Assembly: GCF_029203305.1 (NCBI RefSeq)
Contig: NC_089467.1
Span: forward strand, 62,001 to 126,000
Origin: Yamadazyma tenuis
Lineage: Eukaryota > Ascomycota > Pichiomycetes > Serinales > Debaryomycetaceae
Length of the DNA: 64,000 bases
Reading direction: 5' to 3'
The notes beneath the pieces are model-generated. The model had not been told where the DNA came from and did not search any database. It saw nothing but the letters and a program-made list of their open reading frames with translations. The position numbers were made by a program, and so were the translations under genes. Below are positions 27,627 through 36,540 of this stretch, one piece after another (position 1 is the stretch's first letter; the number at the start of each line of letters is the position of its first letter).

Positions 27627-29168
27627 ATGGCAATTGATTATTCCAAATGGGACAAGCTTGAGTTATCGGATGACTCAGACGTTGAAGTTCACCCCAATGT
27701 CGACAAGAAGTCCTTCATTAAGTGGAAGCAAAGAGATATTCATGAAAAGCGTCAGCAAAGAAATCAGGAGCTCAAATCGATATTAGTACAATTAACCATG
27801 TATGCCAAACTTAACGAGAGGGTTGACTCTCTCTTGGAAGCCTTGACGCCATCGCAAATCAGTGATGATGCTGCAGTCACCAAATTTCTAGATGAAAAGT
27901 TTGACAAGCATGAAAAGTTTGACTACGATGCTTTACTAAAGACCAAGGGAGATACTTTACGTAAAGGGTTGAAGGATTTAACATTTGATCCGGCTGAGTT
28001 TGAAACCACTCCACCATACAATGAGATGGTGGAAGACTTGTTTGTTCAAATCAAGGAAGATCATGCGGATGCCAAAGATGCTTTAAAGTTGGTTAACTAC
28101 GCAAAAGAACACAGAGCCAGAATCGATGATTTGTTGTCCAAACAGAGCATTAAGTTGGACGATTTGTTATACCAAAAGTCCTTGTTAATCAGCAGTGACG
28201 ACTACCACACTGGCTTTGATCGGTCTTTCTTGAATAAAGATGAAGAAGAGAGAACACCAGAAACAAAAACCGTAACTTCTGTGGAGACTATCAACTCTCC
28301 AGGCGTGACAAACACACCTCCCAAAAAGGCTGAAAAGACTGAAAAGGAGGTTTTGGAAGAGTTGCAAGTGATGCCCGAAACAACTGAGTTTTCAAAGATT
28401 CCGTTGGGAGACTACGTAAAGAGTGGTGCGTACTTGGTCAAACATCCATGGATCTGCACTGAGCAACAGAAAGATGCTTTGATCATGACTGCTTTTGACC
28501 ATCAGCTTGCTGGTGACCTGAAAGCCGCCAGGCAAGTGATTCACCAGTCTCTTCTTTTACAGTACATCGCCCAGTTGTGCGGAGGAGGTCCCAATTACAA
28601 TAAAGATGCTACTGTAAAAGCCATCAAGCTATTCATAGGTAAAATCAATGATCCATCTGTGCCAGTCAGAACCGGATTTTTACAGGACTACGAAAACACC
28701 TTCAATCACATCCAAAACAGATGTGAGCTTATCAAGCAAGAACAGTCCCAAGCCCTGGATGATGATGGAGAAGAAGGAGAGGCTTTGATTCAATTGAGAG
28801 CTTTGGATGAAGGTACAGAACTCTCTGTGGATATCCCTCCTGAAGGCACACCCGAGTATCAACTTTTCACAACCGAATTACCTCTTGAAATGCAAGAGGC
28901 CGTCAAAACCAAATCTTTGGACGAAGTCAACAAGGTGTTTGCCAAATATAAGATAGAAGATGCCGAGCAAATCTTGGAAATCATTAACCAGTGTGGAGTC
29001 ATTGGAGTATCTGGATATATAGAAGATGAGCATGAGTTTGAAGAACTTCAGAAGCAGTATAACGAACAACAAATCCAGGAGGTGGAAGAAGAGGCGGATG
29101 ACAATGCTGATGCTGATTCAAGTGTGGTTCATACTGAAACCCCTAACACTGAAGATATTGTAGATTGA
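27627..29168 (+). CDS. CDC37: Hsp90 co-chaperone Cdc37
   Basis: A 513-residue kinase-targeting co-chaperone (S. cerevisiae 506). The N-terminus MAIDYSKWDKLELSDDSDVE is nearly invariant in the family and fixes the start at 27627, although an in-frame ATG exists at 27462. Ser14 and Ser17 correspond to the CK2 sites required for activity. Residues 30-180 form the kinase-interacting coiled coil. The Hsp90-binding and central domain includes LVKHPWICTEQQKDALIMTA, ARQVIHQSLLLQYIAQL and FLQDYENTFNHI. The C-terminus is acidic. The gene is convergent with NAB3, with only 30 bp between stops. Confidence 0.96.
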   Translation: MAIDYSKWDKLELSDDSDVEVHPNVDKKSFIKWKQRDIHEKRQQRNQELKSILVQLTMYAKLNERVDSLLEALTPSQISDDAAVTKFLDEKFDKHEKFDYDALLKTKGDTLRKGLKDLTFDPAEFETTPPYNEMVEDLFVQIKEDHADAKDALKLVNYAKEHRARIDDLLSKQSIKLDDLLYQKSLLISSDDYHTGFDRSFLNKDEEERTPETKTVTSVETINSPGVTNTPPKKAEKTEKEVLEELQVMPETTEFSKIPLGDYVKSGAYLVKHPWICTEQQKDALIMTAFDHQLAGDLKAARQVIHQSLLLQYIAQLCGGGPNYNKDATVKAIKLFIGKINDPSVPVRTGFLQDYENTFNHIQNRCELIKQEQSQALDDDGEEGEALIQLRALDEGTELSVDIPPEGTPEYQLFTTELPLEMQEAVKTKSLDEVNKVFAKYKIEDAEQILEIINQCGVIGVSGYIEDEHEFEELQKQYNEQQIQEVEEEADDNADADSSVVHTETPNTEDIVD

Positions 29169-29198
29169 CCATTAGTATATAGTAGTTGATAAACCGGT

Positions 29199-31211
29199 TT
29201 ATCTTTGATTCAACTTGGCTAATGTTTCCATTAATGTAGAGCTACCAGTAGAGTCTCGGGACTGAAGCTGTGACAAAAGAGAGTTTACCTGCAGTTGGTC
29301 ACTGGTTCCACTGTTTACAGAAGGTGTGTACTCGTTGTCATTTTCAACCAGCTGCACTGGTGGGGGTGGGCGGTATTGTGCCTGTTGTTGCTGTTGCTGA
29401 TGCTGCTGCTGTTGTTGTTGTTGCTGTTGTTGTTGTTGTTGTTGTTGCTGCTGCTGCTTTTGCTGCAAAATCGTGATCATGTTTTGCATGGACGCTGGAT
29501 CCATGTTTTGAATAGTTTGGAAGAGCTGTTCCTTGTTAAGCTGAATTGGTTGTTGATACCCTTGGTTGCCATAAGGAATGTTCGCCGTTTGGGGAGGAAA
29601 CTGGTTTCCATATTGAGCACCATATTCATATTGGTTATTATGATGGTTTCCAAAATGACCACTCGGATTGCTATACAGATTGTGTACATTGTACTGGCTG
29701 TAATGCTGACCTCCGTGTTGGTTCTGGCCCTTCTGGGCCTTCTTCTGCCCGATCCGTCTTTCATTTCTTCGAGCTCGGCTGTTTCCATCTGAATGAGTCT
29801 GTTTGTTCAACTCCATACTATTCATGGTCCCCATATTTGCATATCTCTTGTTCCTAGCTTCTAGGATGACTTCCACGCCAACATCTGGGTCAATGTCAGC
29901 ATATTCATCAAACTTGATGCCTGCATCGGGAGTGGTTTCAAAGACCTGAACATCTACTTTGTTTTCCTTTACCACACAAGTTGACATGATTCCGGAGTAA
30001 GCAGCTTCACTTATAACCTCAGATATATCTCTGTGGGTGACATTCTCTACGAGTTGGGACATTCCAGCATTTTGAATGCCCTTGGTGACTTTTCTAACAA
30101 GAAACTTGGGAGATTTTCCGGTGGTAAAGATCTGGCAGTCTGGAACCATTTTTCGCTTTTTTGCTTGGGGGCTCCTTTCAGCTTTGTTTTCACTTCCACT
30201 TCTAGCTTTGGGAGGTTTGGAAACACTTAGTCTCAATACTTTGTTATGCAAAGGAACGTTTGATTCTCCTTTGATACACTCAGAGCCAGCTTCAGCCGTC
30301 TTGAACTGGACAAACCCATATCCCTTCTTTATGATTATCAGGTCGATTTCTCCATACTTTTCAAATATCCTGAACATGTCTTGCTTGCTGAGTGTGTTGG
30401 TTGATAAATTTCCAATGAAGAGCCTCAGTCCATCTGGGAACTCTATCGTGAAGTCGTCACCAATCCGGTGCTTCTCTCGGTGGATGAAATTTGTGAACGC
30501 CTCATCTTCCTCTGGAGACATTGGCCCCGTGATGTTGGGTCGGCGACACAATTCATTCACTGGAATAGGAGGAACGGGGCCTTTGACATCCTTTAACGGC
30601 TTGTTGAAGGAGAACACTTGATTGAAATTTGTGTCCGGAGCATCAGAAAACCGGGTTCCAGTCGTCAAACTTATTCCAAGATTCTCAAGCTGTGGCATGA
30701 TGATTTGTGCTTGTTGATATAGAGAAAGACCCTCGAACCCAGGGTTTTTTTGCTTCTCACTTTCGACTATTATGGCGTATGCGTTGTGCAAAATCACTTG
30801 TTGTTCCTCGGGACTCTTCTTAAGAAAATCATTGTCATTTGAAGGCAGCCCTGGAGGCTTTGAGGGTAGACAGGTAACATCCACATGAGGCTCGTAAGCA
30901 CTATCATCGTCATCCTCATCGTTATTGGCATCTTTTGGGCTTTGTTTCGGTACGGATACAATGGACTTCTCTGGATCATACTCACTGTCTGCATCACTTA
31001 CTTCATCCAGGGAATCAGGGGCAAGGCCAGGATTTATTCGCACATCAGGAATAAAATCATCATCCAGGTCATTATCCATTAGTTTCATTTCTGTCTGCTT
31101 GTGTTCTGACAATATGGCTGCTTGCGGTTTGGGTCCATTGTCACTTGAGTCTTCCGTTTGAGGTTTTAGTTCGGGTCTAGGAGAGCCCGTGTCCTCGGGT
31201 TCACTTGTCAT
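29199..31211 (-). CDS. NAB3: Nab3-like RNA-binding protein of the Nrd1 termination complex
   Basis: A 670-residue protein. The N-terminus is acidic (Asp/Glu/Ser-rich, ~1-130). One RRM lies near 262-331: RNP2 is LFIGNLS, RNP1 is KKGYGFVQF, and the loop NTLSKQDMFRIFEKYGEIDL matches Nab3. A Gln/Asn-rich low-complexity C-terminus contains a near-pure poly-Gln tract encoded at about 29388-29475. Nab3 and Nrd1 terminate non-coding Pol II transcripts; Nab3's RRM reads UCUU and its Q-rich tail assembles higher-order complexes. The start is the ATG at 31211; the frame is open upstream to a GTG at 31271. It converges with CDC37. Confidence 0.85.
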   Translation of the reverse strand: MTSEPEDTGSPRPELKPQTEDSSDNGPKPQAAILSEHKQTEMKLMDNDLDDDFIPDVRINPGLAPDSLDEVSDADSEYDPEKSIVSVPKQSPKDANNDEDDDDSAYEPHVDVTCLPSKPPGLPSNDNDFLKKSPEEQQVILHNAYAIIVESEKQKNPGFEGLSLYQQAQIIMPQLENLGISLTTGTRFSDAPDTNFNQVFSFNKPLKDVKGPVPPIPVNELCRRPNITGPMSPEEDEAFTNFIHREKHRIGDDFTIEFPDGLRLFIGNLSTNTLSKQDMFRIFEKYGEIDLIIIKKGYGFVQFKTAEAGSECIKGESNVPLHNKVLRLSVSKPPKARSGSENKAERSPQAKKRKMVPDCQIFTTGKSPKFLVRKVTKGIQNAGMSQLVENVTHRDISEVISEAAYSGIMSTCVVKENKVDVQVFETTPDAGIKFDEYADIDPDVGVEVILEARNKRYANMGTMNSMELNKQTHSDGNSRARRNERRIGQKKAQKGQNQHGGQHYSQYNVHNLYSNPSGHFGNHHNNQYEYGAQYGNQFPPQTANIPYGNQGYQQPIQLNKEQLFQTIQNMDPASMQNMITILQQKQQQQQQQQQQQQQQQQQQHQQQQQQAQYRPPPPVQLVENDNEYTPSVNSGTSDQLQVNSLLSQLQSRDSTGSSTLMETLAKLNQR
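29388..29475 (-). repeat. CAA/CAG trinucleotide tract in NAB3 (poly-Gln)
   Basis: The plus strand reads as a long run of TTG and CTG triplets, encoding about 28 Gln interrupted by Lys, His and Ala on the minus strand. Mixed CAA and CAG codons suggest selection for the peptide as well as slippage. Tract length probably varies between strains. Confidence 0.85.
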
Positions 31212-31747
31212 GTCTAAAAGTCCTATAAGAATGTATGACAATTTAAATTTCCTAGTCGCATTAGTTGGCACATTTAGCCTCAGAAGTCAAATGTGGGTGT
31301 GCGGAAAAGAGATTCAACGGAAGATTTGTGAATTGAACCAAACACAGACTATACATCCCGTATAGTCGTTACGTCGGGATCAAAAAGGTGAAGAAAGTAC
31401 GCTGAGAATTGTATTTGGTCTGTATGCCATTACATTCAAATTTAGGACATGAATGGCAGAAATGAATTGGTGTTAAGTTAAGTTGAATGAGAGTTATTTA
31501 CAGAATATCAAAGCCATATATAAACCAAGTGATGGGTCAGAGCTTCTGGATTCGTGATCACTATCCCTCTTCTGAAAATTATGGAGTGGCATTCATTCCA
31601 AAGCGCTGTAACACCAGACACTGAAGTTCCCGTGGCTCCAACCCAAAGCCGCAGTTTTTCCTTGTTCAACCTTTTGAGGAGCAAAATGCTCCGGCACGCA
31701 CTGTTATATGAATAATCGGATTTCTACTCCAATTACACCCAACAACT
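31212..31747. other. Divergent region between NAB3 and the YMR315W-like gene
   Basis: A 536-bp promoter region. A TATATAAA motif sits at 31517-31524, 224 bp upstream of the oxidoreductase ATG. No gene, tRNA or repeat was found. Confidence 0.55.
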
Positions 31748-32791
31748 ATGTCTCCTAAAAACTTAAACATCGCTGTCATCGGTACAGGTATTTTTGCTAA
31801 TGATGCCCACTTGCCTACCTTTAACAAGATCCCCTACCTCACGCCAATTGCCTGTTACAACAGAACCAAGGCCAAAGCTGAGACCTTTGCTGAAAGGGCC
31901 AACATCGATAAATCCAAGGTCTACGACTCTTTGGAAAAAGCCTTCGAAGACAAGGAAGTAGACTTTGTGGATGCCTTGCTACCAGTACAATTCAACTTGG
32001 ACGTCGTCAAGTTGGCAGTTAAGCACAATAAGCCATTGGCATTGGAAAAGCCTGTGGCTGCCAATTTAACACAGGCTGCTGAAATCGTCAAAATTGCTGA
32101 ATCTACTGACTTGCCAATTGGTATTTTGGAAAACTGGGCCTTCTACAATGCTGTCGGAGCCCTCCAAGACCAATTGCCCAAAATCGGCGACGTTACGGCT
32201 TTCACTTACAAATCAACTGGTCCTTGGAATACCAACAACAAGTATTTGGCTACCACTTGGAGACAGAAACCTGAACATGTTGGAGGATTCTTGAGTGATG
32301 GAGGTGTTCATCAAATGACCTTGTTGACTGAAGTGTTGGGATCTGTTGAAACGATTTCGGCCAATACGGTGCAGTTGCGTGAAGAAAGTGGTGATCAAGA
32401 CACCTTGTTCTCTACTATCAAGTTGCAAAGTGGAGCCATCGGTACATTTGTCTATGGATCAGCCTTTGGTGCATCTGAAAAGAAGTTGGAGTTTGCTATT
32501 TACGGTAAAAATGGGTCGCTTGTCTATACTTTGGCACCCGCGGAAGGAAAGCCTTCTTTGGTGATCAGAATTGGCAAAGATGGCAACTCTGGTGAATCAC
32601 AAACAATCGCTGTTGAAGAAGGAGACTCGTATGAAAAAGAATTCGTTAACTTTGCAGATGCCGTGACTGCCAACGATAAGTCGGTGATTGCAATTTCCCC
32701 AAGAAAAGCGTTCCATCACTTGGCGATCGTGGATGCTGCTTTGAAGAGTTCCAAGGACAACGGTGCTTCTGTAACCATCCAGAATCCATAG
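31748..32791 (+). CDS. Gfo/Idh/MocA-family NADP(H) oxidoreductase, YMR315W-like
   Basis: A 347-residue protein, close to S. cerevisiae YMR315W (349), an NADP(H)-dependent oxidoreductase. The Rossmann segment NIAVIGTGIFANDAHLPTF (residues 7-25) is followed by ACYNRTKAKAETFAE. The EKP motif characteristic of the superfamily is present (LALEKPVAANLTQA near 100). The substrate domain shows LENWAFYN, STGPWNTNNKYLATTW and GGFLSDGGVHQM, all similar to YMR315W. The substrate is unknown. The gene converges with SEC20; the stop codons are 18 bp apart, across a perfect palindrome. Confidence 0.9.
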   Translation: MSPKNLNIAVIGTGIFANDAHLPTFNKIPYLTPIACYNRTKAKAETFAERANIDKSKVYDSLEKAFEDKEVDFVDALLPVQFNLDVVKLAVKHNKPLALEKPVAANLTQAAEIVKIAESTDLPIGILENWAFYNAVGALQDQLPKIGDVTAFTYKSTGPWNTNNKYLATTWRQKPEHVGGFLSDGGVHQMTLLTEVLGSVETISANTVQLREESGDQDTLFSTIKLQSGAIGTFVYGSAFGASEKKLEFAIYGKNGSLVYTLAPAEGKPSLVIRIGKDGNSGESQTIAVEEGDSYEKEFVNFADAVTANDKSVIAISPRKAFHHLAIVDAALKSSKDNGASVTIQNP

Positions 32792-32809
32792 TACTATAGA
32801 TTTATAGTA
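32792..32809. terminator. Palindromic 18-bp spacer between convergent genes
   Basis: The whole spacer is an inverted repeat: TACTATA (32792-32798), loop GATT, TATAGTA (32803-32809). Each strand therefore has the same AT-rich element right after its stop codon. It could serve as a shared 3'-end (polyadenylation efficiency) element, like the TAYRTA elements of budding yeast. The structure is seen directly; the role is inferred. Confidence 0.5.
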
Positions 32810-33820
32810 TCAAAGTTCGTCTTTTATTAGTGATGTAGCGGTCTCGACAATTTGTTCCCATGTTTGAACAACCGTTTCCTCTGATGCCATACTCTGCGTG
32901 TCAATGCTTGATGCGGTGAAAGTGGCAGTGGCTATTGAAATGCCAGTACTAACATCGACACTCTCAAGTATGTCTTTCTCGGTTGATTTAGGTAGGAACC
33001 ACAAGAATACTCTGAATATCCTCAATATTGACCATAAAAGAATCTTCACTGGAACCTTCAAGATTCTTCTCCACACTACCCAGGCACAACATACCAATAA
33101 AAAGCCTATGCTCAAGTAGATTCTGTACTTGTCTTGTTTGTCTTGCTTTTCAATGAACTTGACTATATTCCCTGACTTTCTTAAAGTAGACGTCAACTCA
33201 TTCAACAAAATATCAAAAGCACTCAAGTCCTTCGTCTGTTGTTCCAATGAGTCGATATTCAACTCAGTCTGTACTATGGAGGTGGTCATAAGCTGTCTGG
33301 TGCTTTGTAATGTCGCAGTAATACTCTTATTTTGCTCTACGAGTTGATCTTCAGCACTCTTTTCTCTTAATCTGTTTTCCTCTTCTTGCAGCCTTCCTTC
33401 AAATAGTTCATGTTTCATTTCTTCCATGGTCTTGGGTCTTTCTGGTACTGTGCCAAACTTCTTCACTCGCTGTTTGTGAACAATCTCTTCTTCTTGCCGA
33501 TATGACTCCATTTGTGCTTCTCTTAAGTCGATTCTTAGATGGACAAGTTTATCTTTATACACCTCTCCCAACACTTGTACTTCTTTGATGTCTCTATAAT
33601 TGAGGATCTGGGCGTTGAGCACCGTTACCAATTCTTCAAACTGTAGTATCAACTTCGTGACTTCTTTGGAAATCTTAGATCGGGTAAACTCAATAGAGAT
33701 ATTCTCAGAGGCTTCCTTCGATTCATTGATATTGGTTATGGATTCAATCTTGTCGAATACTCGTTCCTGAAGAAAGTCCAACTCATCGAGATAGCTTTTA
33801 ATCCCTGCTGGCACTGTCAT
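32810..33820 (-). CDS. SEC20: Sec20, ER Q-SNARE (BNIP1 homologue) with C-terminal KDEL
   Basis: A 336-residue protein from the ATG at 33820. A long helical, charged N-terminal part is followed by the SNARE segment (TSIVQTELNIDSLEQQTKDL, continuing to STLRKSGNIVKFIEKQD) and a transmembrane segment (YLSIGFLLVCCAWVVWRRI) near 233-252. A lumenal tail of ~85 residues ends KDEL. S. cerevisiae Sec20 (383 residues) has the same order and ends HDEL. Sec20 works with Use1, Ufe1 and Sec22 in Golgi-to-ER retrograde fusion. In-frame ATGs also exist at 33883, 33901 and 33934. The last overlaps the NGL2-like coding region, so I prefer 33820. Confidence 0.88.
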   Translation of the reverse strand: MTVPAGIKSYLDELDFLQERVFDKIESITNINESKEASENISIEFTRSKISKEVTKLILQFEELVTVLNAQILNYRDIKEVQVLGEVYKDKLVHLRIDLREAQMESYRQEEEIVHKQRVKKFGTVPERPKTMEEMKHELFEGRLQEEENRLREKSAEDQLVEQNKSITATLQSTRQLMTTSIVQTELNIDSLEQQTKDLSAFDILLNELTSTLRKSGNIVKFIEKQDKQDKYRIYLSIGFLLVCCAWVVWRRILKVPVKILLWSILRIFRVFLWFLPKSTEKDILESVDVSTGISIATATFTASSIDTQSMASEETVVQTWEQIVETATSLIKDEL

Positions 33821-33902
33821 GTTCAGTTTACGTGGTAGAGGTTTTGTTTGTGATCCGCGAAATGGTTGTGAAAAAATCTCCATCTGAATCAACTTGGTCA
33901 TA

Positions 33903-35420
33903 ATGGCATCTACTCCAGCTGGCGAGCCTAGCATTCCCGCTTATGATGCTATAACCAGTGATGGTGTTTCCAAGAAACAGAAAATGAAGGGCAAAAAGAA
34001 GTCCATGGATCCCTCAAAATTGACTCCAGAATACATTGAAGAACAAAGAAGACTACGGAACATCAAAAAAGAACAGAAAAAGCAACAGCTTATTGCACAA
34101 GGATACAATCCTGAGCAGCTCGAAACCAATGAAGCTCTCCGTTACAAAACCAGAGAGTTTGTTTCTGTAGGATCCAATTCTGAAGTAGGTGAGAACTTTA
34201 AGGTGAAAATTATGACCTACAATATCTTGGCCCAGGCATTGATTAGAAGAAAGCTATTCCCTACTAGTGGGAACGCTTTGAAATGGAGTACCAGATCTCA
34301 GGTGTTGCTTTCTGAAATGAAACATTATGATGCAGACATATTATGTCTACAAGAATTGGATTTTATCCAGTATAACTCTTTTTGGAAGCAGGAGCTACTG
34401 AATTTGGGGTATAACTCTAAATTCAACCGAGGTGGTTCCAAAAACCACGGAGTCTGCATTTTCTTCAAGAATGATATATTTGTATTCAAACATCAAAGTT
34501 TCATTGATTATGACCGGGAAGAATCTGGGACAATTTTCCCGAGAACTATCACCCAAAATGTCGGATTATTGGCCTGTTTAGAGTTCACACCAAAAATCCG
34601 ATCCCAGTACAAATTAAGTCGAAATGGAATTATAATTGGTACCACTCACTTGTTTTGGCATCCATTTGGCACGTATGAAAGAACCAGACAAACTTATCTT
34701 GTTCTCAAAAAGACCAAAGAATTTGTCCACACAATGAATGTGGTGAAAGAAAACGACTTGGGATGGTATACGTTTTTCGCCGGAGACTTTAACTCCCAGC
34801 CGTTTGATACCCCATATTTATCTGTAACTTCTAAGCCTGTACATTATAGTTCCAGAGCTAAAACAGTCATCAGCTGCTCATTGTCGTTCCAATATTCAAA
34901 GAACAGAGGAATCAAAGAGTCCGAAGCTGAAAAGAATTCTGAAGACGAGGAAGAAGGGGGTAACATCGAAAAATTTGGTAAAGACCAACCAAGAGACCCA
35001 GTCCCCGAATCCTTTGTGGCTACTGAAGAACAACTACAATTGGTTAATGCAATGGAAAATTTGCATAATAATCTCGATGTGAGAGCGATTTCCCTCTACT
35101 CGGTAGCGTACAAACATGTTGACCCCAAGAATGCCGGTGCTGATAATGAAAGGAATGAGCCGATGTATTCGAATTGGGCACACTCTTGGAGAGGTTTATT
35201 GGACTATATATTTGTCATTTCAAGTTGGGACCTATCTGAAGACTACTCCAAAAAGATTGACCTGATAGATGAATTGGCCAACACAGAAAACATAAGACTA
35301 ACTAAGCTTTTAAGGTTGCCAAGAGGTGAAGAAATGGGTGAAGAGCCTTCGGGACAACCAAGGCTTGGGCAATATCCTTCTGACCATTTCTGCTTGATGG
35401 CAGAGGTGGAATTACTTTGA
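33903..35420 (+). CDS. Ngl2/Ngl3-like nuclease (CCR4-type EEP family)
   Basis: A 505-residue endonuclease/exonuclease/phosphatase-fold protein. The N-terminal ~90 residues are basic, with KKQKMKGKKKS and an EEQRRLRNIKKEQKKQQ helix, as in Ngl2. The catalytic domain opens with VKIMTYNILAQALIRRKLFP; active-site motifs are CLQELD, GTTHLFWHP, GDFNSQPFDT and the C-terminal YPSDHFCLMAEV. Ngl2 trims the 3' end of 5.8S rRNA in S. cerevisiae; Ngl3 is its paralogue and the two cannot be separated here. A disordered acidic insert lies near 335-365. The ATG at 33903 is the first; 33984 is an alternative. The promoter must overlap the SEC20 5' end. Confidence 0.87.
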   Translation: MASTPAGEPSIPAYDAITSDGVSKKQKMKGKKKSMDPSKLTPEYIEEQRRLRNIKKEQKKQQLIAQGYNPEQLETNEALRYKTREFVSVGSNSEVGENFKVKIMTYNILAQALIRRKLFPTSGNALKWSTRSQVLLSEMKHYDADILCLQELDFIQYNSFWKQELLNLGYNSKFNRGGSKNHGVCIFFKNDIFVFKHQSFIDYDREESGTIFPRTITQNVGLLACLEFTPKIRSQYKLSRNGIIIGTTHLFWHPFGTYERTRQTYLVLKKTKEFVHTMNVVKENDLGWYTFFAGDFNSQPFDTPYLSVTSKPVHYSSRAKTVISCSLSFQYSKNRGIKESEAEKNSEDEEEGGNIEKFGKDQPRDPVPESFVATEEQLQLVNAMENLHNNLDVRAISLYSVAYKHVDPKNAGADNERNEPMYSNWAHSWRGLLDYIFVISSWDLSEDYSKKIDLIDELANTENIRLTKLLRLPRGEEMGEEPSGQPRLGQYPSDHFCLMAEVELL

Positions 35421-35473
35421 TCTCCAAATTTTCATTATATATAACTGTACAACCACATAACTTTTAACCCAAT

Positions 35474-36349
35474 TCAATTTTTCATCAACATATGGTCAAC
35501 TAAATCCTCTAATGGACCATAGTCTTTTGTTTGGATCAAGTCGAACTCTTTACTGAACAAAACATAATGCTTTAGACTGGTGTTTAAGTGAGACTGTAAT
35601 CCCAACTCTGTAATCTCATGGAAGTGATGACAGTATATATGGGCATAAATTCTGAATAGCCTCTTGAAAATGGTCTTCACTAAAGTAGGGAATTGCTGTG
35701 GGAATGGAGCACCCATCTTTGAAGGGAAGATGTTATCATTATCGAAGAATCCTTGGATCCAGTTCATCAAATTCTCAATGTATTCACAAGCAGGTAATGA
35801 CACCGGTCTCTTAGGGGAGGACAGCCCGTTCATTGTTGGATTTGTTTCCTGCCATAAATACTCGTACTCTTCTGTAGCAATCATTCTGGGACAAGTTTTG
35901 GGTGAACAAAATTCTGTGATGGTTCCATACAACATATTGATTTGATTGTAAAAGTCCACTACATGAACAGCCAACCATTCGTTGATATCTTCGTCTTGAG
36001 GCAACTTCACTGCCTGGTACAATGCATTTTGAGAACCTAGGGTTTGTTCTGCAAAGCTTCTAATATCTTTATGAGAGCTCACATTCCTTCCATCGTTTTG
36101 TAAATTGATGGTTTGGTATGGTTGAGGTTGCTGAGTTTGATACTGGGATGACACTGGAGATATGTTATTGCCTTGAAGTTTACTACCAGTTGGGGTAGAA
36201 GGAACCTGGTCCGCAGGATATCTATTGGGAGATGTTGGGAAAGTAGAACTTGAAATAGGCTGAGGACTTGAGATTGGTGATGACTGCTTGAGTCTAAACC
36301 CTCTGGTAGTTCTTAAGCTCGGAGTATTGAAATTCTGAAGGAACGACAT
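35474..36349 (-). CDS. MOB1: Mob1, activator of Dbf2/Dbf20 kinases
   Basis: A 291-residue protein starting MSFLQNF as S. cerevisiae Mob1 does. After ~85 Ser/Pro/Gln-rich residues comes the Mob domain: [71 protein letters not shown] and [17 protein letters not shown]. The zinc ligands (two Cys in FCSPKTC, two His in YCHHFHE) are present. Mob1 binds Dbf2 in the mitotic exit network and controls cytokinesis. The start is the ATG at 36349. It converges with the NGL2-like gene, 53 bp apart. Confidence 0.95.
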   Translation of the reverse strand: MSFLQNFNTPSLRTTRGFRLKQSSPISSPQPISSSTFPTSPNRYPADQVPSTPTGSKLQGNNISPVSSQYQTQQPQPYQTINLQNDGRNVSSHKDIRSFAEQTLGSQNALYQAVKLPQDEDINEWLAVHVVDFYNQINMLYGTITEFCSPKTCPRMIATEEYEYLWQETNPTMNGLSSPKRPVSLPACEYIENLMNWIQGFFDNDNIFPSKMGAPFPQQFPTLVKTIFKRLFRIYAHIYCHHFHEITELGLQSHLNTSLKHYVLFSKEFDLIQTKDYGPLEDLVDHMLMKN

Positions 36350-36540
36350 TGTATAACCTTACACTCTGGATATTTGAAGAAGAATTTTGCTGAAGACCCT
36401 TTTCTTTGCTATTTAACAATTCATCAAGTTTATAAGAGTTCTTGATTGTGCACTGGAATCTATTTACATTCAGAACAAAAAAGGAAAACTGATTGCGAAC
36501 AGGCAAAGTTTTTTTTTTGGTACACGCAATTTCTGCAGCT

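Noticed and set aside
29295..29792. Plus-strand frame with a poly-Leu run
   Set aside because: It is the antisense reading of the NAB3 poly-Gln tract; the Leu run is a repeat artefact.
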